This document shows, one piece after another, positions 8,628-18,386 of a stretch of DNA of 64,000 nt. The notes under the pieces are model-generated. The model ran no database searches and was not told where the DNA came from. It saw nothing but the letters and a program-made list of their open reading frames with translations. Numbering within the stretch: position 1 is the first letter of the stretch; every line of letters starts with the position of its first letter. The stretch is from contig NZ_WESE01000001.1 of NCBI RefSeq assembly GCF_009184895.1, positions 496,001 to 560,000 of the forward strand, in the 5' to 3' direction. The translations under genes were made by a program, and so were the position numbers. Source of the DNA: Nostocoides sp. F2B08 (lineage in GTDB: Bacteria > Actinomycetota > Actinomycetes > Actinomycetales > Dermatophilaceae).

Positions 8628-11291
8628 TCAGGAGCCGACGAGCTGGACGTCGCCGTCGTAGAAGCGCGTGCACGACTCCGGGTCAGCCGGAGGTGGCACC
8701 GAATCCCGCGCATCGGCGGCGCGCTCCCGGCCGAGGTTGAGCTCGAGCCAGTCGTCCTCGTCCTGGGCGGCGACGAGGGCCGGGTCGGCATACGGCTCGA
8801 CATGGATCACGCAGGCCTTGATGTCCGCGGGAAGGCTCGAGTCCGCGATGACCGGGACGGCGTCGTCCGAGAGGGTCGCGAGGTAGGCGGCGTCGATCCG
8901 GCCGCTGCTCTCGAACCGCTCGATGTTGTGCTCCGCGACCCACGCGTCGGGGTTGAGCACACCGAGTCCGATCATCAGCACCGCGGCGGTGAGCACGGCG
9001 GCGCGGCCCACCCAGCGGGTCGAGAGCCGCACGAGCGAGACGAGGACCATGACGACGATCAGACCCAGCCACAGCTCGAAGCCGTCGACGAACAGCCGGA
9101 GGCTGGTGAACCCGAACGCCTCCTGGTACAGGTGCATGCGCCACATCGCGGCGGCCACGACACCGAGCGTGAGAATCCCCAGCGTCCCCAGTATGACGCG
9201 CAGCCAGATGCGGTCCTGAGGTGTGTGCGTGGCGGCCTTGCGGAGGGTGACCGCGACCACGGCGAGCATGAGCATCGTGGCGATGGTCAGCTGAGCGAAG
9301 CCCTGGTGCACGTAGTCCGCGTAGGACAGGCCGGTCGTCTCCCGCACGTAGTCGTGTCCTCGGATCGTCGCACTCGCCTGGGCGACGTGGAAGCCGGAGA
9401 AGAGGGCTACGACCAGGCCCACCGGCACCGCCCACTCCCAGCGACGCACCGAGCGCCGCGCCGGGGCCATCACGTCGTCCACGCGGGGCGGGTTGAGAGC
9501 GAGGTAGCTGCCGGCGAGCGTGATCCCGGCGACCATGACGAACACGAAGGCGCGCGCGATGATGCTGTCCCAGCGCAGGTCCGGCACGACCGCATTGGCC
9601 CACGACCCGAAGATCGCGTCGGCCGAGGCGAACAGGCCCCCGAAGAGCACGAGCGCCACGAGTGATAGGGCGACGGTCCGCAGGATCGGCCACAGCAGTC
9701 CGTGCCGGCTCGTCGCAGAGATCGTCGACCCGAGGAGAGGCAGTCCCCGGACCGCGGAGAGCGGCCATGCGGCGACGGCGGCCACGATGCCGGAGACCTT
9801 CGTCGCCCGGGTCAGCACGGTCGCGGCGACGACGCCGCCCAGCAGCACCGAGACGACCGCGAGCCACTCGGCGGCGCGAAGCACGGTGGCCAGGCCGAGA
9901 CCGACGGCGAGGACCGCGCCCACCGTCGTGAGCCGCGTGGTCCGGTATGCGCTGGCCGCCCACACGAGCAGGCCGCCTGCGAGGAGGACCGCGAAGGCGA
10001 TCAGACCGAGGGCACGCTCGACGGCGAGAAGCGCGGCCACGGCGCCGACGGCGAGCGACCCGAGGAGCAGTACCGGCTGCGGACGGGACTCCCGCTCGGG
10101 CCACAGGGTCGAGACCACGGTCCCGGCAGGCGCGGTGAGGGATGCCCGCGGCGCAGCGGGGCCGGTCGGCGCGGAGGGCGCTGGTGACGTCATTGGGAGC
10201 TCCGATGTGGAGTCGGCGGAGGGGGACGGATGAGTCGACGGGCGTTGGTCGACAGCGGCCATGGAGGGCGACGGCTGGGGTCGTGCTCCGGCCGCTCGCG
10301 GATCGACGGGCAGGCTGACCCGGACCCGGGCGCCGCCGGTGTGGGGGACGATCGCGACGGACCCCCCGTGCAGGTCGCAGATCCAGCGGGCGATGGCCAG
10401 GCCCAGCCCGGTTCCGCCACCGTGCTCCCCGCCCGTGCTGTAGCGCTCGAAGATGCGATCGGCGACCCCGGGGTCGATCCCCGGCCCCTGGTCGACGACG
10501 TCGAGGTGCCACCTCGCGCGGTCACTCGAGTGGGTCGCATGCACGCTCACGGCACCCCCCTGCGGTGAGTGGCGGGCCGCGTTGTCCAGGAGGTTCGTGA
10601 GCACCTGGGTGAGCCGGGCCCGGTCACCCAGCACGCGCATACCGTCCTGGACGTCGATCTCGAAGCGGACGTCCCGATCGGTGAGGTCGGCCTCCCGCAC
10701 GGCGCCGGCGACGAGGTCCGCGACCTCGATGTCGACCACGTCGAGGCGGATCGTGCCGCTCTCGAGGCGGGAGAGGTCGAGGAGGTCCTCGACGAGGGAG
10801 CTGAGCCGCTCGGCCTGGGCCAGTGCGGCGTTGAGGGTCGTCGCACTCGGCGGGGTGACGCCGTCGACGAGGTTCTCGAGGACGGCGCGCTGGGCCGCCA
10901 GAGGCGTGCGGAGCTCGTGCGAGACGGTCGAGATGAGCTCGCGCCGCTGCTGGTCGGTGGCGGCGAGGTCGCGGGCCATGGTCGTGAACGCCCGGGCCAG
11001 GACGCCGACCTCGTCCGAGCTCGTCGTCGTCACCGGCCGCCCGTAGTCCCCGGAGGCCATCGCGGTGGCGGCCTCGGTCATCTCGCGCAGCGGCGCGGTC
11101 ATGCCCCGCGCGAGCCACGCCGTGACACCGAGGGCCGCCCCGAGGGTCACAGGCACCGTGATCCACACCGGCACGCCGGCCCGGTCGCCGATGAGCGCGA
11201 GCACGGCGGTCACGAGCACGCTCGCGCCGACGAGCACGGCGAGCTTGGACCTGATCGATGTCAGCTGGTCGAGCGGACGGTCGCGGTTCAT
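8628..11291 (-). CDS. Fusion: sensor histidine kinase plus DUF4153/DUF4173-like membrane domain
   Basis: This single open frame encodes 887 residues. Residues 1-366 are a sensor kinase: two membrane helices (about 17-60) with only a short external loop, HAMP, an H-box ISTVSHELRTPLAAQ, an N-box LTNLLDNAARHSPQ and G-boxes DQGPGIDPG and GGTGLGLAIARW. A Pro/Ser-rich linker follows. Residues 367-887 are a multi-pass membrane domain (roughly eleven helices) with the LFGGLFASADAIFGSW signature of DUF4153/DUF4173 proteins. An in-frame ATG at 10193 (residue 367) has GGAG six bases upstream, so a separate membrane protein could also be made. The ATG at 11291 overlaps the response regulator stop (ATGA), so kinase and regulator are cognate partners. 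The fused domain may serve as the sensor; that is inference. Confidence 0.82.
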   Translation of the reverse strand: MNRDRPLDQLTSIRSKLAVLVGASVLVTAVLALIGDRAGVPVWITVPVTLGAALGVTAWLARGMTAPLREMTEAATAMASGDYGRPVTTTSSDEVGVLARAFTTMARDLAATDQQRRELISTVSHELRTPLAAQRAVLENLVDGVTPPSATTLNAALAQAERLSSLVEDLLDLSRLESGTIRLDVVDIEVADLVAGAVREADLTDRDVRFEIDVQDGMRVLGDRARLTQVLTNLLDNAARHSPQGGAVSVHATHSSDRARWHLDVVDQGPGIDPGVADRIFERYSTGGEHGGGTGLGLAIARWICDLHGGSVAIVPHTGGARVRVSLPVDPRAAGARPQPSPSMAAVDQRPSTHPSPSADSTSELPMTSPAPSAPTGPAAPRASLTAPAGTVVSTLWPERESRPQPVLLLGSLAVGAVAALLAVERALGLIAFAVLLAGGLLVWAASAYRTTRLTTVGAVLAVGLGLATVLRAAEWLAVVSVLLGGVVAATVLTRATKVSGIVAAVAAWPLSAVRGLPLLGSTISATSRHGLLWPILRTVALSLVALVLFGGLFASADAIFGSWANAVVPDLRWDSIIARAFVFVMVAGITLAGSYLALNPPRVDDVMAPARRSVRRWEWAVPVGLVVALFSGFHVAQASATIRGHDYVRETTGLSYADYVHQGFAQLTIATMLMLAVVAVTLRKAATHTPQDRIWLRVILGTLGILTLGVVAAAMWRMHLYQEAFGFTSLRLFVDGFELWLGLIVVMVLVSLVRLSTRWVGRAAVLTAAVLMIGLGVLNPDAWVAEHNIERFESSGRIDAAYLATLSDDAVPVIADSSLPADIKACVIHVEPYADPALVAAQDEDDWLELNLGRERAADARDSVPPPADPESCTRFYDGDVQLVGS

Positions 11292-12028
11292 GCCTGATCC
11301 CCCGAGACCGGTTCGGGCCCGAACGCGTAGCCGACGCCGTGGACGGTCCGCACCCGCTCCGATCCGATCTTCGCCCGCACGGACCGGATGTGGCTGTCCA
11401 GGGTCCGGCTGCCGAGGTCGTCGCTCCACCCCCACACCTCGCGCAGCAGGTCCTCGCGCCGCCGGACCACTCCCGGCTCGCGAATGAGCGCGTCGAGCAG
11501 GTCGAACTCCGTGGGCGTCAGGTGCACGGGTGTGCCGTCGACCGTGACCGCCCGGGTCGAGGGGTCGAGGCTGACGCCTGCGTGGGTATGCGCGACCCGG
11601 CCGCCGCGGGCGAGCTCGGCTGCGCGCTCGACGCGTCTGAGCAGGGCCCGGACGCGCGCGACGACCTCACGCATCCGGAAGGGCTTGGTCAGGTAGTCGT
11701 CGGCTCCGACGCCCAGCCCGACGAGGATGTCCGTCTCGTCGTCACGCGCCGTCACCATGAGGACCGGGACCGGTCGCTCGGCCTGGATCCGTCGGCACAC
11801 CTCGAGCCCGTCGAAGCCCGGGAGCATGATGTCGAGGACGACCAGGTCGGGGTGGCCGGCGGTGCAGGCCTCGACGGCCCCGGGGCCGTCGAAGGCGCAC
11901 GTCACGTCGAACCCCTCGGCCCGCAGCCGGTCGGCCAGCGCGGCATTGATCGTGGCGTCGTCCTCGACCACGAGGATGTGTGCAGCCGGGGTCGACGACC
12001 CACCTGTCTCCCCGCCGGTTCCTGTCAT
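11288..12028 (-). CDS. OmpR/PhoB-family response regulator
   Basis: A 246-residue two-domain regulator. The receiver has VVEDD near the N-terminus, the phosphorylated Asp in LVVLDIMLPGFDG and the conserved Lys in YLTKPF. The C-terminal winged helix has LTPTEFDLLDALIREPG and the recognition region SRTLDSHIRSVRAKIG. It should be phosphorylated by the kinase encoded immediately downstream, with which it overlaps by 4 bases. The start at 12028 (MTGTGGE) leaves a short Gly/Ser leader before the receiver. Targets are unknown. Confidence 0.92.
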   Translation of the reverse strand: MTGTGGETGGSSTPAAHILVVEDDATINAALADRLRAEGFDVTCAFDGPGAVEACTAGHPDLVVLDIMLPGFDGLEVCRRIQAERPVPVLMVTARDDETDILVGLGVGADDYLTKPFRMREVVARVRALLRRVERAAELARGGRVAHTHAGVSLDPSTRAVTVDGTPVHLTPTEFDLLDALIREPGVVRRREDLLREVWGWSDDLGSRTLDSHIRSVRAKIGSERVRTVHGVGYAFGPEPVSGDQA

Positions 12029-12096
12029 ACCCCCGAGGCTATGAGCAGCGGGCTGTAGGCCGCCGCAGGAACATGTGCAGATCCTGTGCAGACCGC

Positions 12097-12423
12097 TCAG
12101 CGCACGAGCTGGGCCACGACCCCGGCGATCTCGCCGACGCAGAGCCCTGCGGCGATGAGAGCGACCACGAGGGGGAGCCGCCCGTCGGGCAGGAGTGAGT
12201 CGAAGTACGGGTCCTCCGGGTGCGCCACCCCGCGCCGGCGACTGAGGACGACCCCGACCCAGAGCAGTCCCGCCCCGATGAGCAGCGTCGGCACGAGGGT
12301 CGACGCGCCGACGGATGTGAAGGTCAGCCTGGAGATGACGAGGGTGGCGATCGCGAGGGCCAGGGTCGTCCGGCGCCAGGCCAGCACCGTGCGCTCGACC
12401 TGGAGCCCTGGATCCCGTGCCAT
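12097..12423 (-). CDS. DUF202 family membrane protein (small)
   Basis: A 108-residue membrane protein with three predicted helices. The N-terminal VERTVLAWRRTTLALAI is the DUF202 signature. It lies 12 bases downstream of a larger DUF202 gene, and paired DUF202 genes of this kind are common in actinobacteria. Function is unknown. It ends 68 bases before the response regulator start, so it may belong to the same transcript. Confidence 0.85.
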   Translation of the reverse strand: MARDPGLQVERTVLAWRRTTLALAIATLVISRLTFTSVGASTLVPTLLIGAGLLWVGVVLSRRRGVAHPEDPYFDSLLPDGRLPLVVALIAAGLCVGEIAGVVAQLVR

Positions 12424-12435
12424 CTCCGGCCCGGT

Positions 12436-12870
12436 TCAGGCCGCGACCGAGGCGACGACGAACGCGACGGCGACCACGCAGAGCAGCGCGACGAGCGGGA
12501 GCAGGGTGCGGTTGCGCGGCATCGGGGAGTCGGTCCGCATGGCCCGCTCGGTCCCCGCCCAGCCCCGCCACGCCTGCACCGCGCTGAGCAGACCGGCCAG
12601 GGCGAGCGCGATGGCGATGGTGTGCTGGGCGGTCTGCGGCATGGGCAGGTCGAGCGCATCCACCGCCGCGGCGCCGGCGAGCAGGGCGAGCGTGGTGCGG
12701 ATCCAGGCGAGGAAGGTGCGCTCGTTGGCGAGCGAGAACCGCGGGTCCGGCTCCTCCCCGACCCCGTAGACGGAGTTGGGGAAACGACCCGCCGAGCGGC
12801 GACTTCCCATCCCGGCCCGGTCCGGCACGGACGGGTCCGTCGTGTGCTCGACAGGGGGCTCAGCGCTCAC
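12436..12870 (-). CDS. DUF202 / YidH-like membrane protein
   Basis: A 144-residue protein of the YidH type. It has a hydrophilic 45-residue N-terminus, then DPRFSLANERTFLAWIRTTLALLAG (the family signature) and three membrane helices. It is the first gene of the DUF202 pair upstream of the two-component genes. Its biochemical role is unknown, although the wider family also contains the SPX-linked VTC4-type domain of eukaryotes. Confidence 0.87.
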   Translation of the reverse strand: MSAEPPVEHTTDPSVPDRAGMGSRRSAGRFPNSVYGVGEEPDPRFSLANERTFLAWIRTTLALLAGAAAVDALDLPMPQTAQHTIAIALALAGLLSAVQAWRGWAGTERAMRTDSPMPRNRTLLPLVALLCVVAVAFVVASVAA

Positions 12871-12923
12871 CCGCCCATCGTAGGCAGGGCGAGCGCCTCA
12901 TTCTCCGTCGACTCGCGGCCTCG

Positions 12924-13673
12924 TCAGCGCCGCCGTCCGAACAGCCACCCGAGGACGAACGCGAGCAGGGCGACGCCGGCGTAGGGCGCATACGACCGGG
13001 CGATGACCGGGAGCACCGTCGCCCCGAGGTCGATCGCGTCGTCCTGGACGGGCGCGGCATGTCGGGCCGCCGGCGGCGCGGTGGCCGGCGCCGATGCCGA
13101 TGCCGATGCAGCCGACGCGGGGCGGGCGCCGTCGTCCGGCTCCGCCTCGCCGGTCACCTGTGCCGGTGAGGGCACCACCTCCTCGGCCGGCGCGCCGGCG
13201 GCAGCGGTGGCGGGTTCCTCTGCGGCCCCGCCCTCGGCGAACTGGCCCTCGATGCAGGCGATGAACTGCTGAAGCAGCTTGTCGGAGACGTCCTGCATGA
13301 CGCCCCGGCCGAACTGGGCCGGCTTGCCGGTGACCTGGAGCTCGGTCTTCACGTCGATCCGGGTGCCCTCGGCGCTCGGCGCGAGCTGCATGGTCACTGT
13401 CGCACCGGCGGTGCCGTTGCCGCGCTTGTCCTTGCCCTTGGCCTCGAGGACCGCTCGATGGGCGGCGTCATCGCGTTCGAGGAACTGCCCCGCACCGGCG
13501 TACTGGAGGGCGATCGGGCCGAGCTTGACCTTGACGGTGCCCGAGAACGACTCCTCGGTGGCCTCGGTGACCGTGGCCCCCGGGAAGCAGCTGCCGACCC
13601 GCTCGAGGTCGAGGAAGGTCGCCCAGGCCGTCTCGATGTCGGTGGGCACGGTGAAGTCGTGCGTCAGCTCCAT
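12924..13673 (-). CDS. coxG: CoxG-like SRPBCC protein with C-terminal membrane anchor
   Basis: The first 150 residues form a CoxG/SRPBCC ligand-binding-fold domain (ELTHDFTVPTDIETAWATFLDLERVGSCFPGA). A long Ala/Pro/Glu-rich linker follows, then a C-terminal helix (about 226-246) ending GRRR. CoxG proteins are thought to recruit the Mo-hydroxylase to the membrane and help pass electrons to the respiratory chain. It follows coxM by 3 bases as the last gene of the S-L-M-G unit. The symbol is by family and position. Confidence 0.85.
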   Translation of the reverse strand: MELTHDFTVPTDIETAWATFLDLERVGSCFPGATVTEATEESFSGTVKVKLGPIALQYAGAGQFLERDDAAHRAVLEAKGKDKRGNGTAGATVTMQLAPSAEGTRIDVKTELQVTGKPAQFGRGVMQDVSDKLLQQFIACIEGQFAEGGAAEEPATAAAGAPAEEVVPSPAQVTGEAEPDDGARPASAASASASAPATAPPAARHAAPVQDDAIDLGATVLPVIARSYAPYAGVALLAFVLGWLFGRRR

Positions 13674-13676
13674 GCG

Positions 13677-14525
13677 TCAGGCTCCCAGCGCTCGGTCGAC
13701 GGCTCGCCGGGTGAGCACCCGGGCGAGATGGGCTCGGTAGTCCGAGGCGCCGTTGAGGTCGCTCGGCGGGGTCGTGCCATCGGCCGCCTTGGCAGCGGCC
13801 GCGGCGATCGCCTCGCCGGAGGCACCCGCGAGCGCCGCCTCCGCGGCCGACGCGCGCAGCGGGGTCGAGCCCATGTTCGTCAGGCCGATCTTGGCCTGCT
13901 CGACGGTGCCTCCGGATCCCTTGACGACGGCCGCGACGCCGACGATCGACCACTGGTGCGAGACTCGGACGAACTTCTCGTATGCACCGCCCCAGCCCGT
14001 GTGTTTCGGGATCCGGATGGCGGTGAGCAGCTCACCGTCGCCGACGGCGGTCTCGAACAGGTCGGTGAAGAACTCGGTCGCCGGCACCCGACGCTCGCCC
14101 CCCATGCCGGTCACGACGAGCTCGGCGTCGAGGGCGAGGACGGGCGCGCCGAGATCACCGGCCGGGTCGGCGTGGGCGAGGGCACCGCCCAGAGTCCCGC
14201 GATGCCGGATCTGCGGGTCGGCCACGGTCGAGGCCGCCTCGGCGAGTACAGCTGCGTGGTCGCGGATCAACGGATCGTGGGCGACCTCGTGGTGGGTCGT
14301 CATCGCGCCGACGACGATGTGGTCGCCGTCCTCGCACACACCGCGCAGGTTGGCGATCCGCGACAGGTCAATGACCCGCTCGGGAGCGTTGAGCCGCATC
14401 CGGAGCACCGGGAGCAGGGACTGGCCCCCGGCCAGCACCTTGCCCTCGTCGCCCGCCTCGGCCAGGGCGGCGAGGGCGTCCTCGACCGACTCGGGTGCGA
14501 CGTAGTCGAAGGCTACGGGGATCAT
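13677..14525 (-). CDS. coxM: Mo-hydroxylase FAD-binding (medium) subunit, CoxM-like
   Basis: This 282-residue subunit holds FAD and carries electrons from the iron-sulfur clusters. The FAD motif VLAGGQSLLPVLRMRL (about residues 31-46) and the second motif STVADPQIRHRGTLGGALAHADPAGD are intact and typical of CODH and related hydroxylases. The ATG at 14525 overlaps the coxL stop by 4 bases. Open frame upstream of this start is antisense to coxL and is not real. Confidence 0.92.
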   Translation of the reverse strand: MIPVAFDYVAPESVEDALAALAEAGDEGKVLAGGQSLLPVLRMRLNAPERVIDLSRIANLRGVCEDGDHIVVGAMTTHHEVAHDPLIRDHAAVLAEAASTVADPQIRHRGTLGGALAHADPAGDLGAPVLALDAELVVTGMGGERRVPATEFFTDLFETAVGDGELLTAIRIPKHTGWGGAYEKFVRVSHQWSIVGVAAVVKGSGGTVEQAKIGLTNMGSTPLRASAAEAALAGASGEAIAAAAAKAADGTTPPSDLNGASDYRAHLARVLTRRAVDRALGA

Positions 14526-17035
14526 GCGTTCTCTCCTGCCGTCGTCGAGGCGGTGGGTGGCTCGGGTGACCCGGCGCCGGGGTCCTGGTTCAGGCCTCCG
14601 GCGGCGAAGTGCTCCTGGGCCTGCTCCGGCACCGACCCGCCGGACGACTCGCCGGCTGACTGGATGGCCCGCCAGACCCGCTCCGGGGTGCAGGGCATCT
14701 GGATGTCGTCGATCCCGAGGTGACGAATGGCGTCGACCACGGCGTTGACCACTGCGGGGGTCGAGGCGATCGTCCCGGCCTCGCCGACACCCTTGGTGCC
14801 GAGGGTGTTGGTCGTCGACGGCGAGGACGTGTGGTCGGTGACGAAGCTGATCGTGTCGGCCGACGTCGGCAGGGTGTAGTCGACGAACGAGCCGGAGACG
14901 AGGGTGCCCTGGTCGTCGAAGACCGCCTCCTCCCACAGCGCCTGGGCGATGCCCTGAACCAGTCCGCCATGGACCTGGCCCTCGACGATGAGTGGGTTGA
15001 TGATCGTCCCGATGTCGTCGACGCAGACGTACTTGCGCATCGTCGTCGCCCCGGTCTCGGTGTCGACCTCCATGGCGCACAGGTGGGTCCCGTGCGGGAA
15101 CGAGAAGGCGACCGGGTCGTAGGTCGCGTCGGCGTCCAGGTTGGGCTCCACCCCCTCGGGGAAGTTGTGGCACGTGAAGGCCGCGAGGGCGAGGTCGGTC
15201 AGACCCATGCCCTGGTCCGTGCCCTTGACGGTGAACCGGCCCGACTCGAACTCGATGTCGTCGACGCTCGCCTCGAGCAGGTGCGCCGCGATCGGCCGGG
15301 CCTTCTCGATGACCTTGTCGGCGGCCCGCACGATCGCCTCACCGCCGACGACGAGGGACCGGGAGCCGTAGGTGTCCAGACCCTTGGGCGCCACCTGGGT
15401 GTCGCCGTGCAGGACCTCGACGTTCTCGAACGGCACGCCGAGGCGGTCGGCGACGATCTGGCTCCACGCCGTCTCGTGCCCCTGGCCGTGCGGCGTCGCG
15501 CCCGAGACGACCTCGACCGTACCCGTGGCCAGCATCCGGATGCTCGCGCTCTCCCAGCCGCCGGCGCCGTAGCTGAGCGAGCCGAGGACTCGGGACGGCG
15601 CAAGACCGCACATCTCGGTGAACGTCGAGACGCCGATGCCGAGCTGGACCGGGTCACCGGACTCGCGGCGTCGACGCTGCTCCTCACGCAGCTCGTCGTA
15701 GCCGAACAGCTCGAGCGCCTTGGCGGTCGCCGCCTCGTAGTTGCCCGAGTCGTAGGTCATGCCGGCGACGGTGGTGAACGGGAACTCCTCGTGCGTGATC
15801 CAGTTCTTCTCGCGGATCGCGATGGGGTCTGCGCCGACCTCGGCGGCGAGCTCGTCCATCATCCGCTCGATCGCGAAGGTCGCCTCGGGCCGTCCGGCCC
15901 CCCGGTACGCGTCCACCCAGGTCTTGTTCGTGAGCACCGTCTGGCAGTTGAACTGGTAGGCCGGGAACTTGTAGATGGAGTTGAACATCCACGCCCCGAG
16001 CACCGGCACGCCGCCACCGACGATGGCGACATAGGCACCGAGGTCGGCGAGCAGCTCGACCTTCAGGCCGGTGACCGTTCCGTCCTTCTCGGCGGAGAGG
16101 GTGAGCTTCTGCCACTGGTCGCGACCGTGGTGGCACGAGATCATCGTCTCGGAGCGGGTCTCGGTGTACTTGCACGGCTTGCCCAGCCGGCGCGCGACGG
16201 CGAACGTCGCGAACTCCTCCGGCGTGGTCTGGAGCTTGCCGCCGAAACCGCCGCCCACGTCGGGGGCGATGACGCGGATCTTGGACTCCGGCACCCCGGT
16301 CGTCGCGGCGAGCGCGAAGCGCAGGATGTGCGGCACCTGGGTCGAGGACCACACGACCAGCTGCTCGCCGGTGGGGTCGACGACCGTGGATCGCGGCTCC
16401 ATGAAGGCGGGGATGAGTCGCTGCTGGCGGTACTCGCGCTCGATGACGATGCCGCTCTCGCGGGCCTTGGCGATGGCCTCGTCGACGTCACCGCCGCTGC
16501 CCTGCTCGGCGGAGTCGAGGCGCCAGAGCGCCGACTTGTTCGTCCCGAGATCGGGGTGGGCGAGAACCGCGTCGGCCGCCGCCTCCTTGAGGTCGAGAAC
16601 GGCGGGCAGCTCCGCCCACTCGACGTCGACGAGCTCGGCGGCGTCGCGGGCGGCCGCGGCAGAGCGCGCGACGACGACGGCGACGATCTCACCGGCGCAC
16701 GCGACCCGCTCGACAGCGACCGGCAGGTGGGTCGGCGTGAGCTGGTCGGGGGTGATCGGCCAGGCGTTGATGTTCACACCCTGGTCGTCGGCGAGGTCCT
16801 TGCCGGTGAACACGGCGACGACACCCTCGGCATCCTGGGCAGCCGTGGTGTCGATCGCGCCGATGTTCGCATGGGCGAACGGGCTGCGCACCATGGCGAG
16901 GTGCAGCATGCCGGGCAGCTGGATGTTGTCGGTCCACTTCGTGCGACCGGTGATGAGGCGCTGGTCCTCCTTGCGGACGCGGGCGGTGCCGACCTCGGTG
17001 GTGGGGCGGTCGTCGACGGCGGTCATGTCACTCAC
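14522..17035 (-). CDS. coxL: Mo-hydroxylase large subunit, CoxL form II
   Basis: The molybdopterin-binding catalytic subunit (837 residues from GTG 17035). It has [19 protein letters not shown] at the N-terminus, [11 protein letters not shown], and the catalytic-Glu segment GTKGVGEAG near the C-terminus. The active-site loop reads AYRGAGR at residues 376-382, the form II signature. True CO dehydrogenases (form I) have AYXCSFR with the Cys that binds copper, and that Cys is absent here. The substrate is therefore unknown; purines, aldehydes or N-heterocycles are possible. The start is either GTG 17035, which overlaps coxS by 8 bases, or ATG 17026 three codons later. Confidence 0.92.
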   Translation of the reverse strand: MSDMTAVDDRPTTEVGTARVRKEDQRLITGRTKWTDNIQLPGMLHLAMVRSPFAHANIGAIDTTAAQDAEGVVAVFTGKDLADDQGVNINAWPITPDQLTPTHLPVAVERVACAGEIVAVVVARSAAAARDAAELVDVEWAELPAVLDLKEAAADAVLAHPDLGTNKSALWRLDSAEQGSGGDVDEAIAKARESGIVIEREYRQQRLIPAFMEPRSTVVDPTGEQLVVWSSTQVPHILRFALAATTGVPESKIRVIAPDVGGGFGGKLQTTPEEFATFAVARRLGKPCKYTETRSETMISCHHGRDQWQKLTLSAEKDGTVTGLKVELLADLGAYVAIVGGGVPVLGAWMFNSIYKFPAYQFNCQTVLTNKTWVDAYRGAGRPEATFAIERMMDELAAEVGADPIAIREKNWITHEEFPFTTVAGMTYDSGNYEAATAKALELFGYDELREEQRRRRESGDPVQLGIGVSTFTEMCGLAPSRVLGSLSYGAGGWESASIRMLATGTVEVVSGATPHGQGHETAWSQIVADRLGVPFENVEVLHGDTQVAPKGLDTYGSRSLVVGGEAIVRAADKVIEKARPIAAHLLEASVDDIEFESGRFTVKGTDQGMGLTDLALAAFTCHNFPEGVEPNLDADATYDPVAFSFPHGTHLCAMEVDTETGATTMRKYVCVDDIGTIINPLIVEGQVHGGLVQGIAQALWEEAVFDDQGTLVSGSFVDYTLPTSADTISFVTDHTSSPSTTNTLGTKGVGEAGTIASTPAVVNAVVDAIRHLGIDDIQMPCTPERVWRAIQSAGESSGGSVPEQAQEHFAAGGLNQDPGAGSPEPPTASTTAGENA

Positions 17036-17525
17036 CCGCCTGACTGCTCGAGGCGGCCTGACCCGCCATCACACCCGCGGCCTGCTGCACGGCCCTGACG
17101 ATGTTCTGGTAGCCGGTACAGCGGCAGAGGTTGCCCTCCATACCCTCGCGGATCTCCTCCTCGGAGGCGTCCGGGTTCTCGCCGACGAGGTCGATCGCCT
17201 GCATGATCATGCCGGGCGTGCAGTACCCGCACTGCAGCGCGTGGCACTCGTGGAACGCCTGCTGCATGGGGTGCAGGCCGCCGTCGGTCGCGATCCCCTC
17301 GATCGTCGTCACCTCACGGCCGTCGGCCTGGACGGCGAGCATGTTGCAGCTCTTCACGCTGCGGCCGTCGACGTGGACGGTGCACGCACCGCAGTTGCTC
17401 GTGTCGCATCCGACGACGGTGCCGACCTTCCCGAGCGTCTCGCGCAGGTAGTGGACCAACAAGGTCCGCGGTTCGACGTCGTCGGAGTACCTGACTCCAT
17501 CGACTTTGACGGAGATTCGCGTCAT
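17028..17525 (-). CDS. coxS: Mo-hydroxylase iron-sulfur (small) subunit, CoxS-like
   Basis: A 165-residue subunit with two [2Fe-2S] clusters that connect the molybdenum centre to FAD. The plant-ferredoxin-type site [12 protein letters not shown] and the second site CGYCTPGM...CRCTGY are complete. The ATG at 17525 is preceded by GGAGG five bases upstream; residues before it in the open frame are not conserved. It leads the coxS-L-M-G unit. A CRP-like site stands about 50-60 bases upstream. Confidence 0.94.
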   Translation of the reverse strand: MTRISVKVDGVRYSDDVEPRTLLVHYLRETLGKVGTVVGCDTSNCGACTVHVDGRSVKSCNMLAVQADGREVTTIEGIATDGGLHPMQQAFHECHALQCGYCTPGMIMQAIDLVGENPDASEEEIREGMEGNLCRCTGYQNIVRAVQQAAGVMAGQAASSSQAGE

Positions 17526-17572
17526 TTGGCCCTCCAGCCACGCTGCTGTGTTCGGTCCCTCCTGATCTTTGT

Positions 17573-17588
17573 CGTGATCCACATCACC
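17573..17588. promoter_or_regulatory. CRP/GlxR-type operator upstream of coxS (candidate)
   Basis: The sequence CGTGATCCACATCACC has the cAMP-receptor-protein pattern GTGA-N6-TCAC exactly, with perfect dyad symmetry in the half-sites. It lies 49-63 bases upstream of the coxS start, a usual distance for a regulator of the coxSLMG unit. The rest of the 256-base gap between coxS and the DinB gene holds no gene that I can see. Confidence 0.45.
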
Positions 17589-17751
17589 TGGCAAGGGTCG
17601 GGTCAGGATTGGGTATGCGTCACGCGGCCCGAACCGCCCCCGCGCCTTTCCGCAGAGGCAAGTGTTGTCCCGCGAGGGACGGCTCACCGGTGGTTATGCG
17701 CGCCGATGACCACCGCATACCCGTCCGTCGCGGAGTGGGTTGAGTCCCCGG

Positions 17752-17783
17752 CGGCTCGGGTCGGCTTCGGCTCGGGTCGGCTC
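17752..17783. repeat. 16-bp tandem repeat at the end of the DinB gene
   Basis: Two consecutive 16-base units (CGGCTCGGGTCGGCTT and CGGCTCGGGTCGGCTC) differ by one base. The second runs into the stop codon of the DinB-family gene. This looks like simple slippage in non-coding sequence. Confidence 0.75.
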
Positions 17784-18339
17784 AGCGTTGCCGCCACAGG
17801 TCGCGCAACAGCGCGACCTCGGCGAGGTGGTGGATCATCTCGCGGTTGATGTGCAGCACGAGGTCGCGCATGGGGGACTCAGCGAACGGACCCTCGGCCG
17901 GGCCCACCGGCCGATCGAGCGTCTCACTCGTCAGACCGCGCACCCCGGAGATCCACCGCTCGTAGCCGGCGTCGAGCTGTGCGAGCGCCTCGGTCGCCGT
18001 GCCGGCGTACTCCCACGAGAGGTAGTCGGCCGGCGGACCGCCGAAGTGGTTGTGCACCCGCTCCCCGAGGACCCCGACGAGGATGTGCCCCAACCGCCAG
18101 GCGATCGACGTCACCGGCGCCGGGTCCGGCTCGGGCACAGCCCAGTCGATCAGCCACTCCCCCGAGCCCGCGCGCATCGTGACCCACTCCGGTGCGGGTG
18201 AGTCCCGGTGCCGCACGGTCCAGGCCACCGGAGCCGGCGCCCAGAGGTACTCGGCGTCGGTGAGTCCCTCGAGGCGCGGTCGGGCCTGGGCCTGCCAGTG
18301 CCAGTCGAGCTGGTCCGCGAGTGCGGCGACGAGATCCAT
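17782..18339 (-). CDS. DinB-family protein
   Basis: A 185-residue putative metal-dependent enzyme of the DinB/YfiT four-helix-bundle superfamily, which includes thiol-dependent S-transferases such as mycothiol-dependent enzymes. Candidate metal-binding histidines are in WRLGHILVGVLGERVHNHFGG and INREMIHHLAEVALLRDL, the latter being the typical C-terminal H-x3-H site. It follows the phosphotransferase gene on the same strand, 47 bases on. The substrate is unknown. Confidence 0.8.
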   Translation of the reverse strand: MDLVAALADQLDWHWQAQARPRLEGLTDAEYLWAPAPVAWTVRHRDSPAPEWVTMRAGSGEWLIDWAVPEPDPAPVTSIAWRLGHILVGVLGERVHNHFGGPPADYLSWEYAGTATEALAQLDAGYERWISGVRGLTSETLDRPVGPAEGPFAESPMRDLVLHINREMIHHLAEVALLRDLWRQR

Positions 18340-18386
18340 GGCCGCGATTATCGCGACAACGACCCGATCGCGCGCGGCGGAGCCGC

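Noticed and set aside
14522-17525. Annotation of coxSLM as aerobic carbon monoxide dehydrogenase.
   Set aside because: The CoxL active-site loop is AYRGAGR (form II) and lacks the copper-ligating Cys of true CO dehydrogenases.
17752-17783. 16-bp tandem repeat as a regulatory iteron.
   Set aside because: Only two copies, ending inside the DinB stop codon; simple slippage explains it.
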